The notes under the pieces were generated by a model, which saw only the letters and a program-made list of their open reading frames with translations, searched no databases and was not told the origin of the DNA. From an uncultured Hymenobacter sp. (GTDB taxonomy: Bacteria; Bacteroidota; Bacteroidia; Cytophagales; Hymenobacteraceae): a DNA stretch of 64,000 nucleotides. The translations under genes were made by a program, and so were the position numbers. The stretch is from positions 1 through 64,000 of the forward strand of contig CAJYPK010000042.1 in the NCBI GenBank assembly GCA_913776615.1, read 5' to 3'. Positions 1 to 7,958 of this stretch are shown here, piece by piece. How positions within the stretch are numbered: position 1 is the stretch's first letter; each line of letters starts with the position of its first letter.

Positions 1-3
1 CTA

Positions 4-18
4 GGAAGTGTTAACAGT
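4..18 (+). repeat. IS left inverted repeat
   Basis: GGAAGTGTTAACAGT; it pairs with 783-797 on the opposite strand with one mismatch. Confidence 0.85.
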
Positions 19-29
19 AGTGGTTATGT

Positions 30-790
30 TTGGGCATGGACTATTTGTTGACGGATGCGCAGTGGGGTCGAATTGCGCCGCTGCTGCCGGGCCGAGAAGG
101 GACCAAAGGTGGGCGCGGGCAGGACAACCGCCGGTTTGTGGAAGCCGTGCTGTGGCTGCTACGCAACGGGTGCCGGTGGCGGGCCTTGCCCAAGGAGTGG
201 GGCAACTGGCACACGACGTACACGCGCTTCCAGCGTTGGACGGCCTCGGGCGTGTGGGTCCGCGTGCTGGCGGCGGTGCAGGAAGACGACGCGCTGCACA
301 CGCTGCTGGTGGACTCGACCACCGTGCGGGCGCACCAGCACGCGAGCGGGGCGCGCAAAAAAACGGGCCGCAAGCCCTGGGCCGTAGCCGCGGCGGGCTG
401 ACGACGAAGCTGCACGCGGTGGCCGATGCCCGCGGCCGGCCCGTGCGCCTGGGCCTGAGCGCCGGCCAGCGCCACGACGCGCCGCAGGCCTTGCCGCTGC
501 TGGGGGAGTTGGCCCCCGCCTACCTGATTGCCGACCGCGGCTACGACTCCGACCCGTTCGTGACGGTTTTGGCCGCCCGCGGCACCCATGCCGTGATTCC
601 GCCCCGACGCAAGCGTCGCCACCCGCGGGCCTACGAGGTAGCCCGCTACGCCCAACGCCACCCCGTGGAGCGACTCTTCAGCCGACTCAAACAATTTCGC
701 CGCGTGGCCACCCGCTATGACAAGCTCGATGCGCATTTTTTAGCCTTTATCCAACTAGCCGCAACCGTCCTCTGGTTGCGCGACTGTTAA
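30..790 (+). CDS. IS5-family DDE transposase made by -1 frameshifting
   Basis: Two overlapping frames together make one transposase. The first (30-401) carries the N-terminal IS5 helix-turn-helix region (YLLTDAQWGRIAPLLPG) and the first catalytic Asp (LLVDSTTVRAHQHA). The second, in the -1 frame, carries GRSRGGLTTKLHAV, the second Asp (LIADRGYDSD) and the catalytic Glu region (VERLFSRLKQFRRVATRYDK). The frames join at a run of seven A (357-363), a classic A_AAA_AAA slippery site known to drive -1 programmed frameshifting in IS427-type elements. A fused product would be about 250 residues, the usual family size. Both frames are intact around the slip site, so this looks like a functional element rather than a broken one. 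The start at 30 follows the family N-terminus. Confidence 0.88.
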
Positions 791-797
791 CACCTCC
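783..797 (-). repeat. IS right inverted repeat
   Basis: Read on the minus strand this is GGAGGTGTTAACAGT, matching the left end except for one base. It contains the transposase stop codon TAA (788-790). Confidence 0.85.
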
Positions 798-1094
798 TAA
801 TTGCTTGTCGGGTGTAATGGCGTTGAAATTCCTCCTTTTCTCTGGTTGCCGCCCGTACTCAATTTTGAGGATAGACTGGTTGAATCCAGCCGTCCGCCCG
901 CTGCTGCCTACTGAGCAGCGCCCGGCCCTCTTTGTGGGCTCTTTAGCCTAACCCCTTCCATTTCCTGGCCTGCTTGCCCGAAGGGGCAGGATGATTGCCG
1001 CAGCCTCCAGTGGGCCTGCTGGCTGAGCGGGCTATTTTCTGCCTTGAGGTATATGCCAGGCTTCCTTTATCCTTTTCCACTGAAGTTATAGTTA
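798..1094. other. Intergenic, no gene recognised
   Basis: About 300 bp between the insertion sequence and the small gene at 1095. There are two short imperfect hairpins (near 860 and 872-885) but no convincing coding sequence, RNA gene or site. Confidence 0.5.
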
Positions 1095-1355
1095 ATGACA
1101 GCGAGTTCCTACCGCTCGTTCTCCAGCCTCGGCCCTACTGCGCAGGCGCTGGTGATTCGGCTCATCCAAGAAGAGTTACACCCCTTTCTTCAAGTTCCCC
1201 TTACCGCCACCAGTGAGGTCTGGGCCCGGGCCATCGAGGCCGCCGACCCCACACTATACTGTCACTACACCGACATTTTTACCATCAAAATTTGCCCGGA
1301 ATCCCGCCCGCTGCCGCTGCTGAGCATCCAGCAGGAATTAACCAACGCCGCATAG
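1095..1355 (+). CDS. Small hypothetical protein (86 aa)
   Basis: An 86-residue reading frame with normal amino-acid composition (MTASSYRSFSSLGPTAQALVIRLIQ...). It ends just before a strong bidirectional hairpin terminator, which supports it being a real transcription unit. It has no signal peptide or membrane segment and I recognise no domain. An overlapping frame at 995-1216 is less protein-like. The function is unknown and the start codon is uncertain. Confidence 0.45.
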   Translation: MTASSYRSFSSLGPTAQALVIRLIQEELHPFLQVPLTATSEVWARAIEAADPTLYCHYTDIFTIKICPESRPLPLLSIQQELTNAA

Positions 1356-1370
1356 AAAATTGATAGTCAA

Positions 1371-1410
1371 ACGAGAAAGCCCGGCCAGCTAACTGACCGG
1401 GCTTTCTCGT
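1371..1410. terminator. Bidirectional hairpin terminator
   Basis: A perfect 14-bp inverted repeat, ACGAGAAAGCCCGG at 1371-1384 and its complement at 1397-1410, with a 12-nt loop. It lies between the plus-strand gene ending at 1355 and traO ending at 1435 on the minus strand, so it can end both transcripts. Confidence 0.8.
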
Positions 1411-1434
1411 TTCATGCCTTTCGTCGGCAATAAG

Positions 1435-1968
1435 CTAGCGGAAGTGGTAGCGCAGGCCGAGGCCAGCGTAGCCCGGCCAGCGGTCGATAAGCGGATTGTT
1501 GAACAGGTAGCCCTTGGTAGCGGTGGCCACCACCGACACCCGGTTGCCGAGGAAGAAGTCGACCTCCGCCCCGGCCTGGGGGCCGTAAGTAAAGCGCTGG
1601 CTACGCTCGGTGCCGAGGCCGTCACGGGTGGGCTGCTCACCCCCGAATTCGTAGTTGCCGGCTACACCCAGCAGCAGATGCACGTAGGCAAACTCGCCCA
1701 GGTGCAGCAGCTGCGGGGCAATGAATACCCGCCCACCATAGGAAGAGTAATGGCCGGCCGCGTCCAGCGCCCCCCGCTCGTAGAGGCCACTGACCCGCAG
1801 GGCCGTGCGGTCGGTCAGATAAGAGGAGAATCCCAGCTCGTAGTAGTGGCCCTGCTCGGAGCGGCCCACCTGGGCGCTGAGGGTGGAAATGTGTTTGATG
1901 TGGCGCTGAGCCAGGGCTGGCCGGGAGCTGGCCCCGGCGAGCAAGAGCAGCCAAATAAGCTTTTTCAT
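1435..1968 (-). CDS. traO: Conjugative transposon outer-membrane protein TraO
   Basis: A 177-residue protein with an N-terminal signal peptide (MKKLIWLLLLAGASSRPALAQ) followed by alternating hydrophobic strands and a C-terminal aromatic residue (GLRYHFR), as in outer-membrane beta-barrels. Size, sequence style and position at the end of the tra operon match TraO of Bacteroidetes conjugative transposons, which is part of the mating-pair formation apparatus at the cell surface. Its ATG directly abuts the stop codon of the upstream gene (1969), so translation is probably coupled. It is the last gene of the operon; a hairpin at 1371-1410 follows. Confidence 0.8.
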   Translation of the reverse strand: MKKLIWLLLLAGASSRPALAQRHIKHISTLSAQVGRSEQGHYYELGFSSYLTDRTALRVSGLYERGALDAAGHYSSYGGRVFIAPQLLHLGEFAYVHLLLGVAGNYEFGGEQPTRDGLGTERSQRFTYGPQAGAEVDFFLGNRVSVVATATKGYLFNNPLIDRWPGYAGLGLRYHFR

Positions 1969-2856
1969 TTAGTGTCGGGCCCGCCGCTGCCGGTCGAGCT
2001 GAATGAGGGAGTTCTGTACCAGCACGTCCGAGTACACCGTTTCGGCCGCCGCGCGGGCCGGGCCTTTCTGCTGCGATTCGGCCATGAGGCGGTCGCCTTC
2101 CTGGCGTAGCTGCATGGCCTTTATCATGTTGTCGTTCGAGTTGTTGAGGGCGGTCATGCGCTCGCCCTCGGTCATGGCGTAGCGGCCGGGGTTCTTCAGC
2201 GTGGCGTTCAGCTCGATGCTTTGCTGGGTCATCTCATCGGCTATTTTGTAATAGCCAAAGGCTGTGGCAATCTTCTTTTTCTGCACCATCTCCTCGTAGG
2301 CGTAGCCCGAGACGGCGGCCTCTTCGCGCCGCGACTGGTAAGTGGTCGAGCTCATCCGCTCATTGGCATTGCCCCCGTCGCCCAGACGCGAAAACACGGA
2401 GTACACGGTTTCGATATCCTGCGTAGGATTCTGATTTTGCAGGGCAATACGCAGGCGCTGGGCTTTCTGGTAATTGGGCATGTAGGTGGTGCCGCTCGAC
2501 GAGCCCGCCATGGCCAGCGCCCGGGCAAACAGTTGCTGGGGATTGGCCAGGCGCAAATCCTGAATGCTTTGCACCTTGCGCAGGTCGGCCTGAATCTCGC
2601 GCTGCAAGTCCAGCCCCTGCGAAGTGAGGTCCTTGACCTCGCCGGTGATGTCCTTGGTGGCCGATGCGATGCCCCTGGCATCCTTGACCACCTGATAGTT
2701 CTGTACGGTGGTGGACCATTGCTGCAACCGCTTGGCAAACTCACCAATTTGTACGCCCATGTGCAACGGGTCATTCACAATGGCCTGAGCACGGGCCTGG
2801 TAAGCCGGTGCCAGGGCGAGCAGTGCCCCGACTATCGGAAAAAGAAGCTTTTTCAT
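1969..2856 (-). CDS. TraI/VirB5-like conjugation protein
   Basis: A 295-residue secreted protein: signal peptide (MKKLLFPIVGALLALAPAYQARAQ), then a mostly alpha-helical, Gln-rich body (QIGEFAKRLQQWSTTVQNYQ, LDLQREIQADLRKVQSIQDL). It has the profile of VirB5/TraI (DUF4141-type) proteins, which in type IV secretion systems form minor pilus or periplasmic components. In this operon it lies between TraM and TraO, a shifted position compared with the usual Bacteroides order where TraI precedes TraJ. Family assignment rests on composition, length and context, not on a diagnostic motif. Confidence 0.6.
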   Translation of the reverse strand: MKKLLFPIVGALLALAPAYQARAQAIVNDPLHMGVQIGEFAKRLQQWSTTVQNYQVVKDARGIASATKDITGEVKDLTSQGLDLQREIQADLRKVQSIQDLRLANPQQLFARALAMAGSSSGTTYMPNYQKAQRLRIALQNQNPTQDIETVYSVFSRLGDGGNANERMSSTTYQSRREEAAVSGYAYEEMVQKKKIATAFGYYKIADEMTQQSIELNATLKNPGRYAMTEGERMTALNNSNDNMIKAMQLRQEGDRLMAESQQKGPARAAAETVYSDVLVQNSLIQLDRQRRARH

Positions 2857-2881
2857 CGGTAAAAGGATTAAAGGGAAAAGA

Positions 2882-4282
2882 TTAGCGCGCCGCCACGGCC
2901 GTCGTAATCAGGATGGGGTAACCGTCAGGCAGCAGCACGTCGCGCAGCTTGGTGCGGGTGCGGGGCCGCGCCAGCAGCGTGGTGGCCAGCCGGCCGCCCA
3001 CGCCCACCACCGAGTTGGCCGCCGAGGCCGAGCGGTCGATGGCCGTGCTGATTTCCTGGGTGGACTGCTGCTGCAGCGACTGGCCGGCGTAGTCGACATC
3101 TTTGGCCACCTTCTTCACCGGGTCAATCATAATGCCGGGCATGTAGTTGAAGTCGAAGATGTCAGCCTGCACGCGGGTGGCCCCAAGTCGGGTGACGGCC
3201 AGCATCACGTTGTTGGCCCCAACGCTGGCCACCGAGGCAAAAACCATGTTTTTGGGAAACGTAACGCCGCTCACCACGGCGTCTTCCAGCAGCCGCAGCA
3301 ACACCACCGAGCCGGTGCGCACCTTCTGCTCGCCGTTGATGACGCACTTGAAAAACACGTCGGGCGTGAGCTGCTCGGCCTGCGCCCCGGCCGCTGAGCG
3401 GGCGTTATTACCCACTTTTACCGTGAAAAAGCCATCCAAACCCGGTACGCTGGCGGCCGCTTTGCCCGAGCGGGCGGCCAGCATGGCCAGCGCCGCTTCG
3501 GGGTCGCGGTAGCGTTTGCCGGTGGTTTTTTCGTAGGTGTCGCGGGTGGTCTGGGGGGACGCGGCCAGCATGCGCAGCACGTCAGGGTCGGTTTCGAAGG
3601 GAGTGCCATCGGTGTCTTTGGCCGGCAGGGCGGCCAGGCCCCGGCTGCCGGCGTGGCCCCCGGTACTGCCGTGGCTACCTGCCCGCCGGCGCGGCACCAG
3701 CACGGTGGCCGCCCGGTACATTCCCGTGTTGGGGTCCTGCACGGTGGTTTCCACGGTATCAACATTGGCCGCCGCCAGGCGGGCCGCCTCGGCGCGTTGG
3801 GCGTTGGCTGCGGCGGCGCGCTGGTGGGCCAGGCGGCGGCGGGCTCCGGCCTGGGCCGTGTCCACGGCGAAAGCACTGACCACATCATCCTGGGTGGGGC
3901 CGGCTGGCAGGCTGCGGGCATCCTGCTCGGCGCGGCGCTGGGCTTCCAGCTGGGCCGAGGGCGACACGGCTTCCGGCGCGGGTGCGGTTTCCGGGGCGGC
4001 AATGCTGGGCTCGATGTTGGCCGAGGTGGCCGCCACGGGCTCCGGGTTGGCCTGCGCCTGCTGGGCGGCCGAGCGCAGCCAGAGTGCGAGGCCCCCGACG
4101 ATGAGCAGCACGATAAAGCCGGCTAGCGGCAGCCAGTATTTGCGCAGCAGCTCCGTGGAAGTAGGCCGGGCGTTTAGGGCCGCCTTGCGCGTGGTGGGGG
4201 TAGCTTCCTCTTCGTGGTAGTCGTCGTGACTGTCGGTTTCGTGGGGAGGCGTGGGTGGGGTCTGGGGGTGTAGGGGTTCCAT
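2882..4282 (-). CDS. traM: TraM (VirB10-like) conjugation scaffold protein
   Basis: A 466-residue inner-membrane-anchored protein: acidic His-rich cytoplasmic N-terminus (residues 1-50), one membrane segment (LPLAGFIVLLIVGGLALWLR, about 51-70), a long Ala/Pro/Glu-rich periplasmic linker, and a conserved C-terminal domain (about 275-466: FFTVKVGNN, VFFKCVINGEQKVRTGSVVLLRLLEDAVVSG, FPKNMVFASVASV). This is the architecture of Bacteroidetes TraM, the VirB10 counterpart that bridges inner and outer membranes in the secretion channel. It lies 19 bp downstream of traN in one operon. Confidence 0.85.
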   Translation of the reverse strand: MEPLHPQTPPTPPHETDSHDDYHEEEATPTTRKAALNARPTSTELLRKYWLPLAGFIVLLIVGGLALWLRSAAQQAQANPEPVAATSANIEPSIAAPETAPAPEAVSPSAQLEAQRRAEQDARSLPAGPTQDDVVSAFAVDTAQAGARRRLAHQRAAAANAQRAEAARLAAANVDTVETTVQDPNTGMYRAATVLVPRRRAGSHGSTGGHAGSRGLAALPAKDTDGTPFETDPDVLRMLAASPQTTRDTYEKTTGKRYRDPEAALAMLAARSGKAAASVPGLDGFFTVKVGNNARSAAGAQAEQLTPDVFFKCVINGEQKVRTGSVVLLRLLEDAVVSGVTFPKNMVFASVASVGANNVMLAVTRLGATRVQADIFDFNYMPGIMIDPVKKVAKDVDYAGQSLQQQSTQEISTAIDRSASAANSVVGVGGRLATTLLARPRTRTKLRDVLLPDGYPILITTAVAAR

Positions 4283-4301
4283 AGTAGCGCTTGCGAAATG
4301 C

Positions 4302-5201
4302 TTAAATGGTGGCGGCCCGGTTGATGACCCGCGAGGGTACCGGCAGCACCAGCACGCGGGCCCCGTTCAGCTCGCGCAGGGTTACTTCCAGGTAGCCGCG
4401 CTCGGTGGCGGCGTACAGCGGGATGGCATAAGTCAGGTAGCCGGTGGTGCGGCCCGTGATAATCTGGTTGGGCGAGCCACCCGAAGGAGCCAGCGGCCGG
4501 CGGGCCTCGTTTTTCTTACGGGCCAGAAACTTCTTTTGGGCGTTTTCCACCAGTTGGAAGTCCGTGAAATCCACGTTGTAGTCGATGGCCGTCTTGTTGA
4601 TGACCTTGAAGCGCAGATAGGTAAAATCCTTGTCGTTGCGCACGTTGGCTAGCGACAGCACCAAGTCGTTATCGACCACGGCCACCGTCTGGTGCTCCTC
4701 GCGGGCTTTGCGCAGCTGGCTGAGCTTGCCTTCCACCGCATTCTTCTTTTCCAGCTCCTTATCCATGGCCAACTCATTTTCAGGGGCGGCCCCGGCCTTA
4801 GCTCCCGTGCCGGCGGCCCCGAGCAGGCCGCTGCTGTTCTGGTAGTCGTAGAGCTGCAGCACGGGGCGGTTGACGAAGACCAGCCGGCCCATCCAGTACT
4901 TGCTGCCGAAACGGATGAGCATGGGCGTAGCCGGCGGTAGCTTGCGGCGGGCGCGCACAAACACGGCATTGCCCTCAATCTTGACCAGCCAGTTATTGAC
5001 CATGCCCACGTCAACCAGCGTCACGGGGCCGGGGAAAACCAGGTAGGTAGTCGAACTATCCGAAACTGCTACGTCCTGTAGTTTTTCAGATGCCACCATA
5101 GCAGTCGGGGATGGGGACGGACGGCCAGCGGCCGGCGGCGAGGTCTGCGCGGCCGCCCCAATGGTGGCCAGGAGCGCAGAGAGCAAAGGAATAATACGCA
5201 T
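4302..5201 (-). CDS. traN: TraN (VirB9-like) conjugation protein
   Basis: A 299-residue exported protein with a signal peptide (MRIIPLLSALLATIGAAAQ). Residues about 50-120 hold the TraN hallmark region (TTYLVFPGPVTLVDVG...NNWLVKIEGNAVFVRAR). A charged helical linker follows (DKELEKKNAVEGKLSQLRKAREE), then a beta-rich C-terminal domain (TYLRFKVINKTAIDYNVDFTDF...GRTTGYLTYAIPLYAATERGYLEVTLRELNGAR). This matches DUF4138/TraN of Bacteroidetes conjugative transposons, the VirB9-like outer-membrane-complex component. Confidence 0.85.
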   Translation of the reverse strand: MRIIPLLSALLATIGAAAQTSPPAAGRPSPSPTAMVASEKLQDVAVSDSSTTYLVFPGPVTLVDVGMVNNWLVKIEGNAVFVRARRKLPPATPMLIRFGSKYWMGRLVFVNRPVLQLYDYQNSSGLLGAAGTGAKAGAAPENELAMDKELEKKNAVEGKLSQLRKAREEHQTVAVVDNDLVLSLANVRNDKDFTYLRFKVINKTAIDYNVDFTDFQLVENAQKKFLARKKNEARRPLAPSGGSPNQIITGRTTGYLTYAIPLYAATERGYLEVTLRELNGARVLVLPVPSRVINRAATI

Positions 5202-5245
5202 CGAACGAAGAGAAGTGGAAAAGTAGAGAAGTAGATAAAGGGAGG

Positions 5246-5989
5246 CTAGCGCGTAGGCGCAGCCGGAGCCACGGATGCTGGCCCGGTGGCCGGGGCCTGG
5301 CCGGGCTCGGCCGGGGCGGCAGCGGCTTCTTTCAGGCGGCGTTGGCGGTCCTGCTCCTGCTGTTCGAGGGCGTCTTTCTCTTCCCGCGAGGTGGGCGGGT
5401 TGTAGGCCACGTAGTCGAAGTTGGTAATAAGCAAGCCGTAGGGGTTGGCGTCGGAGCGGTCGGTTTCAATCAGATTGAACTTGGCCGCCAGGGGCAGGGC
5501 TTCGCGCTGCTGGTCGCCGATGAAAATGCGCTGCTTGGTGTAGACCACGCCCGAGTAGGGCCGCTGCTCCATGTTGAGCTGGATGCTGTCCACGTCCACC
5601 ACGTTGCGGGCCGAGTAGCGCTGGTAGTTCTGCAGCACCTGGCCCTGGGTGAAGCCCTCAAAGATGCGGCGGCCGCCGCGCCCCTCAATCAGGGGCAGGG
5701 CGGCGTCCAGATGCTGCTTGAAGGTGTATTGGTCGTGGCCGAACATGGTTTGCATGAAGGACTTGACCAGGTTGCGGGCCTCAAAGGAGGTGTGCACGTC
5801 TTCTTTCAGGGCCAGCGCGGCGGCTGAGCCGTTGGCGCTGACCACGTACACGCGCCGGCCGGCGTTTACATTGGTGCGGTACACCATGAAGCCGGAGCCG
5901 ATAACCACCACGATAAGGCCGAACACGCAGGCCAGAGCCACGTTGCGCATCGTGGTGAAGGAAGAGTTTAAGTCTTTAACAGTGCTCAT
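5246..5989 (-). CDS. traK: TraK (VirB8-like) conjugation protein
   Basis: A 247-residue bitopic inner-membrane protein. Short cytoplasmic tail, one transmembrane segment (NVALACVFGLIVVVIGSGFMVYRTNVNAG, about 15-40), then a periplasmic domain (ARNLVKSFMQTMFGHDQYTFKQHLDAALPLIEGRGGRRIFEGFTQGQVLQNYQ...) typical of TraK/VirB8-like proteins, which nucleate assembly of the secretion channel. It ends in a low-complexity Ala/Pro tail. It lies between the lipoprotein gene and traN in the same operon. Confidence 0.85.
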   Translation of the reverse strand: MSTVKDLNSSFTTMRNVALACVFGLIVVVIGSGFMVYRTNVNAGRRVYVVSANGSAAALALKEDVHTSFEARNLVKSFMQTMFGHDQYTFKQHLDAALPLIEGRGGRRIFEGFTQGQVLQNYQRYSARNVVDVDSIQLNMEQRPYSGVVYTKQRIFIGDQQREALPLAAKFNLIETDRSDANPYGLLITNFDYVAYNPPTSREEKDALEQQEQDRQRRLKEAAAAPAEPGQAPATGPASVAPAAPTR

Positions 5990-6037
5990 AAAAAGTCGAA
6001 ATGGAGTGAGTGGGACATTGCTTCCCGACAGCCCCGG

Positions 6038-6757
6038 CTAGGGCCGGACAGGAAGCGTGACCATCTGCCGCGCATCGGGCAGTGAGTTGGCGTGGCGGTA
6101 GGGATACACCACCAGCAGCGGGTGATTGGCCGGGTCTTTGCCGGCGAAGGCGTAGAGGGTGCCGTGCACGGTCACGGGCTCGCCGGGCCGGATTTCACTG
6201 ACGGTGAAGCGCTCCGAACCCGGTACGTTGGGGTTGGCCCCGGCCACCTGCCAGCCGGCCAGCGAGTCCCGGCCGTTGGGCGAGTACAGGGTGATGGTGG
6301 CCGGCACCCGCTCGCCGGGCCGGTAGCCGGTGGGCTTCCAGCGTACCACTGCCTCGAAGGGGATGCGGTAGCCCGGGGCCACCGGCGGGTAGTTGGGCTT
6401 GAGCGAGGCCCAGAGGCCGGGCAGGCGCACCAGGGCCGGCTCCACCTTTTGGGGTGTGGCCGATATCAGCTCCAGGTAGCCCTGCGCAGGTAGCAGCTGC
6501 TTGATGCCGGCGCTCAGGTCCACCGCCGCTGGGGCTAGCGCCGGGGGCAGCGTGGTGGCCGTTTTCCAGGCAGCTTGGCGGGCTTTTTCCTGCGGCGAGC
6601 TCGCTACCTTTTCGGCGGCTTTGGTCAGAATTTGGGCATCAACGGCGGCGGCCTTTTTAGTATTTGACTGGCAGCCCGCCAGCAGTACAAAGGCCAGTAG
6701 TACAAAAAAAGGCTTATAAAAAGTGGTTTTTGACTTATAAAAAGTGGTTTTTCGCAT
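6038..6757 (-). CDS. Operon-encoded lipoprotein of unknown function
   Basis: A 239-residue predicted lipoprotein: the N-terminus leads into a hydrophobic segment and a lipobox (LLAGC, Cys at about residue 29), then a helical linker and a beta-rich C-terminal domain (LELISATPQKVEPALVRLPGLWASLKPNYPPVAPGYRIPFEAVVRWKPTGYRPGERVPATITLYSPNGRDS...). It occupies the slot between TraJ and TraK. I do not recognise a named family; a surface or periplasmic accessory of the mating apparatus is likely from position. The first residues contain a 7-residue tandem repeat (KTTFYKS-KTTFYK) from a 21-bp DNA duplication, making the signal sequence unusually long. Confidence 0.75.
   Translation of the reverse strand: MRKTTFYKSKTTFYKPFFVLLAFVLLAGCQSNTKKAAAVDAQILTKAAEKVASSPQEKARQAAWKTATTLPPALAPAAVDLSAGIKQLLPAQGYLELISATPQKVEPALVRLPGLWASLKPNYPPVAPGYRIPFEAVVRWKPTGYRPGERVPATITLYSPNGRDSLAGWQVAGANPNVPGSERFTVSEIRPGEPVTVHGTLYAFAGKDPANHPLLVVYPYRHANSLPDARQMVTLPVRP
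6713..6752 (-). repeat. 21-bp tandem duplication in the lipoprotein signal region
   Basis: Two identical 19-bp copies (6713-6731 and 6734-6752, period 21 bp) at the 5' end of the lipoprotein gene. They encode KTTFYK twice. Being in-frame, the duplication only lengthens the signal sequence. Confidence 0.85.
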
Positions 6758-6791
6758 GGTAATATTGGCTGGAGTGGGAAAAAAGGACTGG

Positions 6792-7958
6792 TCAGGATGT
6801 CCAGAGGCCGGAGGCGCGCTGCCGGTACTGCGGGTTCAGGGCATCGGACATGGTGATAGCGGGCAGGCCGGAAGAAGCGGAGTTGCTGCCTTCGCCCCCG
6901 CCGCCAGCACTACTGCCAGCCGAGCTACCCGCGCTCCCGCCCGAAGCGCCGCCCGAGCTTGTGCCCCCGCCGCCCGCCTTGCCGTTGCCCAGGGCGCGGC
7001 CCACCGCGCCGGCCACCCCGCCGGCTCCCGGCGAGGCTACCCCGGCCACCGTGGTGGCGGCCCCAATGGTCATGCCCATCATCGAGCCCGCGAAGCCCTG
7101 CACGGCCGAGGAGCCGATGAAGAGGCTGGTCAGGTAGGGCACCATGCAGTAGAGCAGCACGAAGGCCACGCTCATCATCATGAACTTGGCATCGGCCGCT
7201 GAGTTGACCTGGCCGGAAATGGGGTTGAAGACCCCGCCGCTACCAATGCCCGACTGGGCCGTGGGCGTGGCGGCGTAGTAGGTGTACATCGTGTCGAGCA
7301 GCACGAAGGAGAGCGACCAGAACTGCACGGCAATGAAGTTCTGCAGCCACTTGATAGCCAGCTGCCCGAACGAGGGCACCACCGACAAGCTCATGGCAAT
7401 CGGCCCGCAGACGTAGAGAAAGCCCAGCACGAACTGCCGGATGAAGAGCATGATTTCGCGAATCAGCATCACGGTAGTGCCCGTGAACAGCCGCGTCATC
7501 AGCCCGGTGAAAGTGAACGAGCTGAGCGTTTCCGAGATGCTGGCCACCAGGTTGCTGGCCCCCGTAACCACGTCGCTGATGCCAAGCGAGTCATTGGCCG
7601 CGGCCGCCGCAATCGGAGCTGGGGTGGTCAGGCGCTGGAGCGCTTCGGCGGCCGAGGTCGCGCCCGCTTGGGTGGCAAACAGCCCCGTAAAGCCGCTGAT
7701 GCCGGAGCCCAGCACGTCAAGCAAATCGCGGTAGAAGTACAGCAGAAATAGCACCCACAACGCTTTTAGCAGCGGGCTGAAATCCATTTGCAGGCCGTTG
7801 CCCATCAGCAGGCCCCGGCCTACGGTGTAGAGCAGGGCGATGCTCATGAAGGTGGGCGTGATGAAGCGGCAGTTCACCAGCACCAGGTTCAGGGTGTTGT
7901 CGCAGGCGGCCAGAAAGCCGGGGTCCACGTCGTAGGCGACCATCAGAAGCAGGCTCAT
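6792..7958 (-). CDS. traJ: TraJ (VirB6/TrbL-like) polytopic channel protein
   Basis: A 388-residue polytopic inner-membrane protein with about six hydrophobic stretches (e.g. NCRFITPTFMSIALLYTVGRGLLMG, LLKALWVLFLLYFYRDLLDVLGSGISG, LFIRQFVLGFLYVCGPIAMSLSVVPSFGQLAIKWLQNFIAVQFWSLSFVLLDTMYTYYA, FMMMSVAFVLLYCMVPYLTSLFIG). The architecture and its position after the VirB4 ATPase match TraJ, the VirB6-like channel component. The C-terminus is a Gly/Ser-rich tail (about 300-388). Its ATG overlaps the traG stop by 4 bp, so the two are translationally coupled. Confidence 0.82.
   Translation of the reverse strand: MSLLLMVAYDVDPGFLAACDNTLNLVLVNCRFITPTFMSIALLYTVGRGLLMGNGLQMDFSPLLKALWVLFLLYFYRDLLDVLGSGISGFTGLFATQAGATSAAEALQRLTTPAPIAAAAANDSLGISDVVTGASNLVASISETLSSFTFTGLMTRLFTGTTVMLIREIMLFIRQFVLGFLYVCGPIAMSLSVVPSFGQLAIKWLQNFIAVQFWSLSFVLLDTMYTYYAATPTAQSGIGSGGVFNPISGQVNSAADAKFMMMSVAFVLLYCMVPYLTSLFIGSSAVQGFAGSMMGMTIGAATTVAGVASPGAGGVAGAVGRALGNGKAGGGGTSSGGASGGSAGSSAGSSAGGGGEGSNSASSGLPAITMSDALNPQYRQRASGLWTS

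Larger units (their letters stand above)
4..797 (+). mobile_element. IS5-family insertion sequence (IS427-like), apparently complete
   Basis: A complete-looking insertion sequence of about 794 bp. It is bounded by near-perfect 15-bp inverted repeats (left 4-18, right 783-797; one mismatch, A versus G at the sixth position) and flanked on both sides by TA (2-3 and 798-799), consistent with a TA target duplication as in IS5/IS427-group elements. It encodes one DDE transposase spread over two frames. The transposase stop codon lies inside the right inverted repeat. It sits just beyond the traO end of the conjugation operon, with about 300 bp of apparently non-coding DNA between it and the next small gene. 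Confidence 0.9.

Noticed and set aside
995..1216. Frame of 73 residues overlapping the small gene at 1095
   Set aside because: Less protein-like than the 1095-1355 frame and overlapping it in another frame.
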